The notes beneath the pieces were generated by a model. It worked only from the letters and a program-made list of their open reading frames with translations, was not told where the DNA came from and ran no database searches. A DNA stretch of 64,000 nucleotides. It comes from Lewinellaceae bacterium (lineage in GTDB: Bacteria; Bacteroidota; Bacteroidia; Chitinophagales; Saprospiraceae). Shown piece after piece: positions 17,986 through 26,195 of the stretch (its first letter is position 1; every line of letters starts with the position of its first letter). The stretch spans positions 39,837 through 103,836 of the forward strand of contig CANJPT010000002.1 in NCBI GenBank assembly GCA_947476195.1, written 5' to 3'. A program made the position numbers and the translations under genes.

Positions 17986-18423
17986 ATGCGAGTTATTTCA
18001 AAATCAGGAGAATACGGGCTGCGGGCATTGATGTATATGGTAGCACATCGGGAAGAAGGAGTATTTGTAAGCATCCGCGATATGGCTGAGCATCTTGACA
18101 TCTCATTCCATTTTTTGACCAAAATTCTGCAAAGCCTCACTCAAGCCGGTTTGCTCAAATCCTATAGGGGGCCGAACGGTGGTGTGGCCTTCAATATCTC
18201 ACCCGAAAAAGTGCTGCTTAGCGACGTGGTACGCATACTGGAAGGTGACGATTTTTTTGACAAGTGCCTGCTAGGTTTGCCGGGTTGTGGCAAGTTGGCT
18301 CCTTGCCCGATGCACAATATTTGGAAAGAAATCAAGGGGGCGCTCAAACACGAATTTGAGACCACTTCGATGGCTGAATTGGGGCAAGCAGCACTGTTGA
18401 ACAGGATTGGGTTGGTTTCGTAA
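17986..18423 (+). CDS. Rrf2-family Fe-S transcriptional regulator (NsrR/IscR-like)
   Basis: 145-aa winged-helix repressor beginning with the usual RVISKSGEYGLRALMYMV. The recognition helix region contains ISFHFLTKILQSLTQAGLL and the wing YRGPNGG. Three cysteines, C94, C101 and C107 (CLLGLPGCGKLAPC), are placed as in NsrR and IscR, where they hold an Fe-S cluster sensing NO or cluster status. Its position directly before a nitric-oxide-handling gene favours an NO-responsive role. A related palindrome lies before itself, the Nod-like gene, the porin gene and bcrC, which defines a candidate regulon. NsrR identity rather than IscR is inferred from context only. Confidence 0.88.
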   Translation: MRVISKSGEYGLRALMYMVAHREEGVFVSIRDMAEHLDISFHFLTKILQSLTQAGLLKSYRGPNGGVAFNISPEKVLLSDVVRILEGDDFFDKCLLGLPGCGKLAPCPMHNIWKEIKGALKHEFETTSMAELGQAALLNRIGLVS

Positions 18424-18452
18424 GCAATGACAGCGGGATTTTTTTGACTGTA

Positions 18453-18474
18453 TTTAGGACAAAATACTCTTATA
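18453..18474 (+). promoter_or_regulatory. Candidate Rrf2 operator upstream of the Nod-like gene
   Basis: TTTAGGA-N8-TCTTATA, with one mismatch per arm to the consensus. The spacer CAAAATAC resembles that of the site before the Rrf2 gene (CTAAATAC). It lies 191 bp before the ATG of the large NO-reductase-family gene, leaving a long apparent leader with no convincing gene. Confidence 0.5.
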
Positions 18475-18665
18475 TATTATTTTACCTAAAACGAATCATT
18501 CGACATACGTTTAAACCCTACATTTCAAACCTTTTTTATGAGCCTAAATTATTTGCAGCTGCCTTAGCTACCATTTTGCTGAACATCTCAAACTCACACC
18601 TTCACTTCACACAGGATAAATCTGGTTTTCCCATCTCAGCCAGGTTGATTCAAAAAAAATGAACA

Positions 18666-21080
18666 ATGAAAGAAGAAAACGGAGCCTCCAATAACGGCAC
18701 CCCAAAGAGCATCAATTACTTTATGAACACGAAGAATTGGTGGCAGCCGCTGCTGTTCATTTTGGTTACCAGTATTGCCGGCGTAGGCATGATTGGATAC
18801 CAAACCTATGTGGACGCGCCCCCCATGACCGGATTTAAAGCACCCTCAGGCGAAGTCCTGATCAACAAAACCACCATAGAAAACGGGCAGAAAGTGTTCC
18901 ACAAATATGCCTTGATGGAATACGGCTCCTTCATGGGAGACGGAGCGCAAAGAGGTCCAGACTTTACAGCGGAAGCTTTGCACCAAATTACGCTTTCCAT
19001 GAACGATTACTATGTCGAGACCTTCAAAAAAGACAATGGAAGGGATGCGAGTGATATGGAAAAGAAGATCATCGGAGAAAACATCAAAACAGAACTAAAG
19101 GCGAACAAATACAATGAGGCGGAGAACATTGTAATACTTTCTGAAGCCCAAACCTTCGCCTTGGGTAATCTGAAAAAGTATTACACAGACATGTTCATTG
19201 ACAATAATCCCGATGGGAAATTTCCGCCGAAAGATTACATCAAGGATCGGACTGAAACAGCAGATTTGGCGTCTTTCTTCTTTTGGGGGGCCTGGGTTTG
19301 CGTCACGGAACGACCTGGAACCAACTTTAGCTACACCCACAACTGGCCTTACGACCCCGTCGCCGGCAATACCCCCACCTCTCCTGTAATCCTGTGGAGT
19401 GTACTTGGACTATTGGCATTTGTGCTATCCTGCGGCATTGTGCTTTATTATATTGGGCAGTACAATCAACTCCCCAACAAGTTTTTCAAGCCTTCCAGCA
19501 AAGACCTACTAACGGCAGAACGGGTGAGCAGTTTCCAACCCACCAAGACCCAAAAGGCAACATACAAATTCTTCTTTGTTGCGATTCTTCTATTCTTCCT
19601 GCAAGTATCGAGCGGAATTTTTACGATCAATGATTTCGTCAACTTCCTGGGATTCTTTGGGATCCACACTTCAGAGGTGCTGCCGGTCACCATTACCCGC
19701 AGTTGGCACTTAATGTTATCGCTTTATTGGATCTCCATATGCTGGATAGCCTCTTCCATTTTCATCCTTCCAATTTTGGCCAAAAAGGAAATCCCCGGGC
19801 AATTGCGTCTGGTAAATATCCTTTGGATCATGCTTTTGGTCTTAGGGGGTGGTTCGCTGGCAGGAATGGTTCTTGGGCCCAAAGGTATATTGGGCAGTTG
19901 GTGGTATTTGCTGGGACACCAGGGCTGGGAATATGTGGACTTGGGGAAAATATATCAGGGATTGCTCATGGCTATCTTCATATTGTGGGGCGTGGTTGTT
20001 TATCGGGGTGTTAAACCTGCCTTTATCAAAAGTGAGCCCTGGAATCTTCCCAATTGGATCTTTTACTCCGTTATAGGCATCCCAATATTGTTTATTTCTG
20101 GATTTGTAGCAAAACCCGAGACCAATTTTGTCATTGCAGACTTTTGGCGCTGGATGGTAGTTCACATGTGGGTAGAGGCATTTTTCGAAGTATTTATTAC
20201 GGTCATCGTCAGTTATCTGATGGTTTTAATGGGCTTAGTAAGCCGGCAGGCAGCCATCCGGGTGGTCTATTTTGCCACCATACTTTTCCTTGGCACTGGG
20301 CTTTTGGGCATTTCACACAATTTTTATTGGAATGCAAAGCCCGTAGCGACTATGGCGCTGGGTTCCGTGTTTTCTACCCTTCAATTTGTTCCTTTAATCC
20401 TTTTGACCGTAGAGGGCTGGAGGTTCAAGAACATGCCCAAAATGGCCGTCAATGGGATTGAGCACAAACAGCTGGGAAATTTTGGATTCCCGGAAGTTTT
20501 CCTGTTTCTCGTTGCGGTCAACTTCTGGAATTTCTTTGGCGCGGGTGTCATGGGCATCATCGTCAACCTTCCGATCATGAATTATTTTGAACACGGTTCA
20601 TACCTGACAATCAACCACGCGCACGCCGCACTGATGGGCGTTTACGGCAATATTTCACTTGCTGCATTGCTTTTTGCCTCGAGGTTGTTGCTCAAACCAA
20701 ACCGTTGGAGCGAAAAGTTGGTCAAATTTTCGTTTTGGTCTATCAATGCCGGTTTGATGCTGATGGTGGTCCTGGATTTGTTCCCTGCGGGCTCTATTCA
20801 ATTCAAAGCCATTGTGGATCACGGACTTTGGTTTGCCCGTTCAGAAGCATTTATCGGTATTGGTATATTTAAAACCCTGACCTGGCTGCGTGGTGTCGGC
20901 GCTTCTGTATTCTTCTTTGGTGGCGTGATTCCATTGACCTGGTTTATTGTTTCGAGGATTCGCTCGCTCAAACCCGCTTCAAATACCGTGTATGAATTTG
21001 AGGATTTGCCGAAGGGAAAAGCTCAGCCAAATACGCGTCAGACGGAGGAGGAAGAAGAAGAAGAAGCGTTGACTTTTTAA
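18666..21080 (+). CDS. nod: Quinol-NO-reductase family protein with NO-dismutase (Nod) signature
   Basis: An 804-aa haem-copper-superfamily membrane protein with the N-terminal periplasmic extension and about 14 helices of qNOR. Retained residues are H348 (RSWHLM) and H651/H653 (NHAHAAL) for the haems, and H500 and E504 (VVHMWVEAFFEVF) at the FeB site. Three features differ from ordinary qNOR. The His pair at FeB is H551-N552 (GISHNFYW, normally FHHLY). The conserved Glu after it is Q573 (STLQFVPL). The quinol site, normally His-x3-Glu-x3-Phe, reads N322-x3-N326-x3-F330, and the C-terminal Asp of RxPGD is A746. From memory, these positions are those altered in the proposed NO dismutases of Methylomirabilis, which turn 2 NO into N2 and O2. 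A divergent NO reductase is the alternative. Confidence 0.85.
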   Translation: MKEENGASNNGTPKSINYFMNTKNWWQPLLFILVTSIAGVGMIGYQTYVDAPPMTGFKAPSGEVLINKTTIENGQKVFHKYALMEYGSFMGDGAQRGPDFTAEALHQITLSMNDYYVETFKKDNGRDASDMEKKIIGENIKTELKANKYNEAENIVILSEAQTFALGNLKKYYTDMFIDNNPDGKFPPKDYIKDRTETADLASFFFWGAWVCVTERPGTNFSYTHNWPYDPVAGNTPTSPVILWSVLGLLAFVLSCGIVLYYIGQYNQLPNKFFKPSSKDLLTAERVSSFQPTKTQKATYKFFFVAILLFFLQVSSGIFTINDFVNFLGFFGIHTSEVLPVTITRSWHLMLSLYWISICWIASSIFILPILAKKEIPGQLRLVNILWIMLLVLGGGSLAGMVLGPKGILGSWWYLLGHQGWEYVDLGKIYQGLLMAIFILWGVVVYRGVKPAFIKSEPWNLPNWIFYSVIGIPILFISGFVAKPETNFVIADFWRWMVVHMWVEAFFEVFITVIVSYLMVLMGLVSRQAAIRVVYFATILFLGTGLLGISHNFYWNAKPVATMALGSVFSTLQFVPLILLTVEGWRFKNMPKMAVNGIEHKQLGNFGFPEVFLFLVAVNFWNFFGAGVMGIIVNLPIMNYFEHGSYLTINHAHAALMGVYGNISLAALLFASRLLLKPNRWSEKLVKFSFWSINAGLMLMVVLDLFPAGSIQFKAIVDHGLWFARSEAFIGIGIFKTLTWLRGVGASVFFFGGVIPLTWFIVSRIRSLKPASNTVYEFEDLPKGKAQPNTRQTEEEEEEEALTF

Positions 21081-21195
21081 TCGCTTTGTTGAATGCGTTT
21101 GATAGCACTTTAGCCTCAATCGCCCGGCAGGCCCATTTAATACTGGCAAGATCTGTTTGGGTCGGCGGAATAATTGGTTGTAAACGATTGATCGA

Positions 21196-21225
21196 TTAAG
21201 CGCTTGTTCGGGAATTAGATTTTAG
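21196..21225. repeat. Fragment of the 174-bp dispersed repeat (one end)
   Basis: TTAAGCGCTTGTTCGGGAAT matches the left end of the repeat at 28976 almost exactly and continues TAGATTTTAG. No partner end is seen before the gene at 21278, so this is a solo end in the 197-bp gap. The rest of that gap is AT-rich and shows no operator. Confidence 0.5.
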
Positions 21226-21277
21226 AATTCACCTGCATTAAAAATTATTCATTCAAATTTAATTAAAACAAAAAGTC

Positions 21278-22717
21278 ATGAAATTTTTCAAACACATTCA
21301 AGTCTTGTGGCTCGTGGCCTTTGCTGCAGCGCTATCGTTGCAGTCCTGCCACAATGATGAGGTCATTCCATCAGACCGTTCACAGACAAAATCATTTGAT
21401 TACAATGTATATAAATCTTGGAACAACAAATACATGGAACTCGACCGCTATGCCAAAGGTAACCGGCCGGGTACTGGTCCAAGAGCCTTGGCATACATGG
21501 GTTTATCTGCCTACGAGTCGGTTGTAGCCGGAATGCCGGAATACAAGTCTCTCGAGCTTCAATATCCCGGACTTTCGCTTCCAAAAGTAGAAAATGGTCA
21601 GGAATATTACTGGTCTGCCTGTGTCAATGATTCCTATGCTTATCTGATGAAAAGATTCTTTTCCCGGTTGGAAATTGAATATCCTACCCTTTTTCAAAGC
21701 ATAGACCAACTTCACAACGTATTACACGAACAATATACCGATAAGACTACTCCTGAAATTCTGGATCGTTCTGAAGCGTACGGAAAATCGATCGCAACCG
21801 CCATTTACGAATGGGAAATCGGTGACATTGCCGGGCATAATGCGTTTTTAAATCCTCAGCCAGCCGAATATCACCCACCGCTCGGCCCTGGATTGTGGCA
21901 GCCTACCGTGTCGGATTACGGTGCCGCCATGTTTCCTTTTTGGGGTGATGTTCGTTGTTTTGCCATGGGTCAATCGGATCTGATCGCCCGCCCGCCATAT
22001 CCCTATAGTGAAGACGAAGGATCTCCCTTTTACGCACAAGCTTTTGAAACGTACAGTGCCGTAAATAACGTCATCAAAAATGGTCCTGGGGCATACGATG
22101 CAAAATGGAGAGCAGAATTCTGGAGCGACGATATGGTAGATATGACTTTTGGCCCTCCAACACACTTAGCTGCAATTGCAACTCAGGTAATCGAGAAAGA
22201 GAACCTGAACCTGGCCCAATGCGCAGAACTGTATGCCAAACTTGGTATGGCCATGAGTGATGCAGGCGTTGCCCTTTGGAAATCCAAATACATATACAAT
22301 GTAGAAAGGCCCATTTCCTATATCCGCCGAGTATTTGCTCAAAAATATCCGGAAGCAGCCAACTGGAAAACGATCCTGAACAACCCCCTTACTGGATTAA
22401 CTGGTTTTACCCCTCCATTTCCCGCTTATCCTTCTGGCCACTCTGGCTTTGGCGGTGCTGGTGCAAAAATTCTGTCCTCTTACTTTGAGTATACCCCGGA
22501 GCACTCGGGTACCTATACGTTTACCGACTTGTGTCACAAAGACCGGGTAGAATTTATCGGCACACCGCGCACTTTCACTTCTTTCAAAGAATTAGGCGAT
22601 GAAGATGCTTACTCCCGAATCCCACTGGGCGTACACTTCCGGATGGATTGCGATGAAGGGGTGCGCATTGGCGAATTGGCAGCACAGCGCGTGTTGGAGT
22701 TGCCATGGAAAAAATAA
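21278..22717 (+). CDS. Vanadium-haloperoxidase/PAP2-superfamily lipoprotein
   Basis: Residues 1-25 form a lipoprotein signal ending in the lipobox LQSC, so the mature protein is anchored in the membrane on the periplasmic or outer side. The C-terminal half carries all three vanadate/phosphate-binding blocks: K-x6-RP (KYIYNVERP), PSGH (AYPSGHSGFGGAG) and SR-x5-H-x3-D (SRIPLGVHFRMD). This is the complete site of vanadium haloperoxidases and PAP2 phosphatases. The length (479 aa) and the bacterial lipoprotein form fit the vanadium-dependent haloperoxidase-related group. Haloperoxidase or phosphatase activity cannot be decided by eye. It is monocistronic with a downstream terminator. Confidence 0.88.
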   Translation: MKFFKHIQVLWLVAFAAALSLQSCHNDEVIPSDRSQTKSFDYNVYKSWNNKYMELDRYAKGNRPGTGPRALAYMGLSAYESVVAGMPEYKSLELQYPGLSLPKVENGQEYYWSACVNDSYAYLMKRFFSRLEIEYPTLFQSIDQLHNVLHEQYTDKTTPEILDRSEAYGKSIATAIYEWEIGDIAGHNAFLNPQPAEYHPPLGPGLWQPTVSDYGAAMFPFWGDVRCFAMGQSDLIARPPYPYSEDEGSPFYAQAFETYSAVNNVIKNGPGAYDAKWRAEFWSDDMVDMTFGPPTHLAAIATQVIEKENLNLAQCAELYAKLGMAMSDAGVALWKSKYIYNVERPISYIRRVFAQKYPEAANWKTILNNPLTGLTGFTPPFPAYPSGHSGFGGAGAKILSSYFEYTPEHSGTYTFTDLCHKDRVEFIGTPRTFTSFKELGDEDAYSRIPLGVHFRMDCDEGVRIGELAAQRVLELPWKK

Positions 22718-22805
22718 AAACCGGTGATCTTTATCTCCATTGATGGTGACCAGGATCAATGGACTGTAAAATACTACTATAGACCTTTGTGGACGATTTT
22801 TGACA

Positions 22806-22838
22806 GGGCTGCGAAAAAGTTTAAACCATTCGCAGCCC
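22806..22838 (+). terminator. Hairpin terminator after the haloperoxidase-like gene
   Basis: A perfect 10-bp stem, GGGCTGCGAA and TTCGCAGCCC, is followed by TTCATTTTT, 88 bp beyond the stop codon. It separates this gene from the desaturase operon starting at 22900. Confidence 0.75.
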
Positions 22839-22899
22839 TTCATTTTTCAGCTTGGAAAGTAGTACTCCAGCCCACCTATAAACGTCATCCTAATTAGCA

Positions 22900-23931
22900 A
22901 TGCAATCAGCAGACAACAGCATTTACAAGCAGCTGCCAGCCATCGTCAAGCAATATCAACTACACAATAGCCGAAAAGCAACCATTCAAGTCATCAATTC
23001 ATTCCTGCCTTTCATCGCTCTCTGGATTGCGATGTATGTTTGGCGAGACGAATCTATTTGGCTCATCATAGGCCTGGCTGTGGTCAATGCTTTCTTTCTC
23101 GTTCGGATTTTTATCATCCAGCATGACTGCGGCCACCAGTCGTTTACGGCTTCCCGCAAGGCAAACAACCTTATTGGCGCGTTGTGCAGTTTACTGACTT
23201 TTATCCCTTACAAATATTGGGCAAAAAACCATAACTACCACCATGGCCACAATGGTATTTTGGATAAAAACCGTGCCATTGGCGATATCAATACGCTGAC
23301 GGTCAATGAGTTTCGAAGCCTGAGTCCTTTTGAACAATTTAAATACAGGCTATTCCGAAGCGCACCAGTACTATTTTTGATAGGGCCCCTGTTCTACATT
23401 TTTTACAACAACCGCTTCCCAATTATCCGGCTAAAAGGCTGGGAAGTGGCCAATCGGGCGCTTTTGTGGAACAACTTTTTCCTGATCTCTCTACATGCCA
23501 CGCTTATTTATTTTTTGGGCTGGGAGGCCTTTACGCTCGTACATTTTCCAATTATTGTAGCATTTGGTACCATTGCAATTTGGTTTTTTTACGTGCAACA
23601 CCAGCATGAATACACCTATAAAGCCTGGAAAGACCAATGGAACTACCTCCAGGCTTCCATCCAAGGGAGCTCGTACTACAAGCTGCCCCGCCTTTTCCAT
23701 TGGCTTTCGGGCAATATCGGTTACCACCATATCCACCACCTCAACGCACTGGTGCCGAATTACGAACTCGCCCGCTGCCACCATGAGAATCCTATTTTTG
23801 ACCAGGTAGCAAATACCCTCACCTTCTGGCAAAGCCTGCACTGTATTTATAACAAACTCTGGGATGAAGACAAGGAAAAAATGATAGGCTGGCGGGAGTA
23901 TTCCAAGATGCAGAAAAAAACAAAAATATGA
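22900..23931 (+). CDS. Membrane fatty-acid desaturase (di-iron)
   Basis: Membrane di-iron enzyme of 343 aa with the three histidine boxes of acyl desaturases: HDCGH, HNYHH and HHIHH (GYHHIHHLNALVPNY). Hydrophobic pairs lie between the boxes as usual. The family inserts double bonds in acyl chains using O2 and two electrons. It is not AlkB, whose boxes differ. The last codons overlap the next gene by 4 bp (ATGA), so it is translationally coupled to the unknown 600-aa gene and heads an operon with NorC/NorB-like proteins and tyrosine phenol-lyase. An O2-requiring enzyme in this company is notable given the Nod-like gene upstream. Confidence 0.87.
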   Translation: MQSADNSIYKQLPAIVKQYQLHNSRKATIQVINSFLPFIALWIAMYVWRDESIWLIIGLAVVNAFFLVRIFIIQHDCGHQSFTASRKANNLIGALCSLLTFIPYKYWAKNHNYHHGHNGILDKNRAIGDINTLTVNEFRSLSPFEQFKYRLFRSAPVLFLIGPLFYIFYNNRFPIIRLKGWEVANRALLWNNFFLISLHATLIYFLGWEAFTLVHFPIIVAFGTIAIWFFYVQHQHEYTYKAWKDQWNYLQASIQGSSYYKLPRLFHWLSGNIGYHHIHHLNALVPNYELARCHHENPIFDQVANTLTFWQSLHCIYNKLWDEDKEKMIGWREYSKMQKKTKI

Positions 23932-25730
23932 ATCAAAAATCTGAGCACACCTTTCATATCCCTGTAATGGGAATCGCTTTTACCATTGATTCTCCCATTA
24001 AGGTAGCTCGATTCGGGATATCGTCTGTTATTTCAATCATTGAAGACCGCTTAATCGAAATAATGCGTAAGCATTATTATCCAAGTATCAACAAACCTTA
24101 TGAGCCCATTGCAAGCCATGAACCTGATTGTCGGGCAAAAAGAATAACCGATTATCTCAACCTGGTGAATACCATCGTTCAGCAGCAAATGCAAAAAATA
24201 AAAGCTGAAGCATTTGAAAGGGGATCTGAAATCGTCAAATACTTTGAGATGTTGCCCAAAGAAAGCCGATTAAAAAAATTGTATCACGAAATGGTAGATT
24301 GCTCCCAAGCAGAGGAAAAAGAAATCAAACAATCGTATCTTAGAACACAACTGGTAGCCGGTAGTATTGATGTAAACATCATGACAAAAGTTGACCGGGA
24401 TAACCGGGATAAAACTGGAAATATCATTCAAGATGGATCAGATGCCGTATCAGCATTGCGTGGCTATATAAATAGTAATCTCTCCAATTCTTCCATTGTC
24501 TTCTCTGCAGGACTGAATCCCAGGATATTCAACTATCTCGAGCACTTCAATGCTTTTGATCCGAATGACAATTTTGAATTCCAGAAAAAAGTAATTATTA
24601 AGGTAAGCGATTACCGGTCGGCCCTTATTCAGGGAAAGTATTTGGCCAAGAAAGGAATTTGGGTCAGCGAATTCAGAATTGAATCGGGATTAAACTGCGG
24701 CGGCCATGCTTTTGCCACAGATGGATATTTGCTCGGGCCCATTCTTGAAGAATTTAAAAACAAACGACAAGCATTATCAGAAGCTATTTTTGAGGTATTT
24801 AAGGCAGCCATCCACCAGAAGCTTGGTTTCAGTTTTACTCAGCCTCCTGAAATAGAAATTTCCGTGCAAGGTGGAATCGGGACGCATGAAGAAGATCTTT
24901 TTCTTCAGCAGTATTACCAGATAAACAGTACCGGTTGGGGCACTCCATTTCTGCTGGTTCCGGAAGCGACCACCGTAGATCCACATACCTTAGGTTTATT
25001 AAGCGCTGCAAAGGACAGTGATATCGTGCTGAGTAAAAACTCGCCACTTGGAGTCCGCTTTTACCATCTGAATGGCACCACCGCTGACGAAGAGAAGCAA
25101 CAACGTATTGCCAAAGGCAAACCTGGCAGCCCATGCACTGAAAAGCATTTGGCCTTTAATACCGAATTTACGGAGGAACCCATCTGCACAGCTTCACACC
25201 TCTATCAAAATCTGAAACTGGAACAATTGAAAACCCTACAACTGTCCAAGAAGGAGTTGGAAAGACAGCAAACAGATGTCCTGGCAAAAGAATGCTTGTG
25301 TGTAGGCCTTTGCAATGCTGCTTCTATATGCTACAAAGAACCTTTTTTGAGAAAAATGAAAGCCGTAACAATTTGTCCGGGACCAAACATTGTAAATTTT
25401 TCGGAAATCGTGTCGCTAAAGACAATGACAGACCACATTTATGGAAGAACAAACATTGTCAGTAACCAACAGCGCCCCCATGTATTTATCGCTGAAATGA
25501 AAATTTACCTCCATTTTTTGAAAGAACAACTGATGGATGGAAATGGGGATACCGTAGATACAAAAAGAAAGAATTACTACCAAACTTTCCTCCGAAATTT
25601 AACGGATGCCATCCATTATTATCAAAGCATTTTACAAAATATCGTGGTAAAGCAGGCTGAATTTATGCATGCATTGCAGCGTGCTGAAAAGGAAATTGTT
25701 GCCATTAAACTCGAATACGCACTTGATTAG
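23928..25730 (+). CDS. Conserved-looking protein of unknown function in the nor-like operon
   Basis: I do not recognise this 600-aa protein. It has no signal peptide and no membrane helices, so it should be cytosolic. The central part has a compact enzyme-like look: SSIVFSAGLNPRIFNYLEHF, KVIIKVSDYRSALIQGKYLA, then ESGLNCGGHAFATDGYLLGP, a Gly/Cys/His-rich segment suggestive of a TIM-barrel flavin or metal site. A cysteine group CLCVGLCNAASIC (about residues 463-475) with a further Cys in TICPGPN could bind an Fe-S cluster. The C-terminal 90 residues are helical. It overlaps the desaturase by 4 bp and precedes the cytochrome gene by 9 bp, so it probably serves the same NO- or electron-transfer process. 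Confidence 0.75.
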   Translation: MNQKSEHTFHIPVMGIAFTIDSPIKVARFGISSVISIIEDRLIEIMRKHYYPSINKPYEPIASHEPDCRAKRITDYLNLVNTIVQQQMQKIKAEAFERGSEIVKYFEMLPKESRLKKLYHEMVDCSQAEEKEIKQSYLRTQLVAGSIDVNIMTKVDRDNRDKTGNIIQDGSDAVSALRGYINSNLSNSSIVFSAGLNPRIFNYLEHFNAFDPNDNFEFQKKVIIKVSDYRSALIQGKYLAKKGIWVSEFRIESGLNCGGHAFATDGYLLGPILEEFKNKRQALSEAIFEVFKAAIHQKLGFSFTQPPEIEISVQGGIGTHEEDLFLQQYYQINSTGWGTPFLLVPEATTVDPHTLGLLSAAKDSDIVLSKNSPLGVRFYHLNGTTADEEKQQRIAKGKPGSPCTEKHLAFNTEFTEEPICTASHLYQNLKLEQLKTLQLSKKELERQQTDVLAKECLCVGLCNAASICYKEPFLRKMKAVTICPGPNIVNFSEIVSLKTMTDHIYGRTNIVSNQQRPHVFIAEMKIYLHFLKEQLMDGNGDTVDTKRKNYYQTFLRNLTDAIHYYQSILQNIVVKQAEFMHALQRAEKEIVAIKLEYALD

Positions 25731-25739
25731 TTTTTTAGG

Positions 25740-26195
25740 ATGCCTATCATATCTTTCCATAGTGCCGAATTTGATTACAATATGACGTTAAGACCTGTAC
25801 ATTCCTTCAGCTTTTTAAGCGTAGTATTTCTCGCTTTTTCGCTCAGTATTTACCTAAAACCGGCCTTTTCCTTACCAACTATTGATATAGCAAAACCAGA
25901 AGCTTCAAAGGGACGACTGACATGGCAAAAATACAATTGTCAGAGCTGTCATCAATTGTATGGCCTGGGGGGTTATTTAGGGCCTGACTTGACCAATGTT
26001 TATGCAGCCCCTAACAAGGGAGAACCTTTGATCCGGGCAATGCTTCAAATAGGCATTCCGCCGATGCCCTCTTTTAACCTACCCGAGGAGGAAATAGCAC
26101 TTTTAGTAGCCTTTCTTAAAGAGACCAATGCAAGCGGCACTGCCGATCCCCGAATGTTTTTAATCCTGTCCAACGGAATGACACAACGAAAATGA
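25740..26195 (+). CDS. NorC-like membrane-anchored cytochrome c
   Basis: A hydrophobic anchor (about residues 20-42) is followed by KGRLTWQKYNCQSCHQLYGLG, with the CxxCH haem-c site. This arrangement and GGYLGPDLTNVY resemble NorC of cytochrome-c NO reductase. The distal ligand is probably the Met in IPPMPSF. The size of 151 aa is normal for NorC. A second ATG at 25782 (MTLRPVHSFS) is an equally good start. The gene overlaps the NorB-like gene by 4 bp. It should pass electrons from the periplasm to that partner. Confidence 0.82.
   Translation: MPIISFHSAEFDYNMTLRPVHSFSFLSVVFLAFSLSIYLKPAFSLPTIDIAKPEASKGRLTWQKYNCQSCHQLYGLGGYLGPDLTNVYAAPNKGEPLIRAMLQIGIPPMPSFNLPEEEIALLVAFLKETNASGTADPRMFLILSNGMTQRK

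Noticed and set aside
18444..18662. Small 72-codon frame before the Nod-like gene
   Set aside because: It overlies the candidate operator, has no known motif and looks like chance reading of AT-rich leader DNA.
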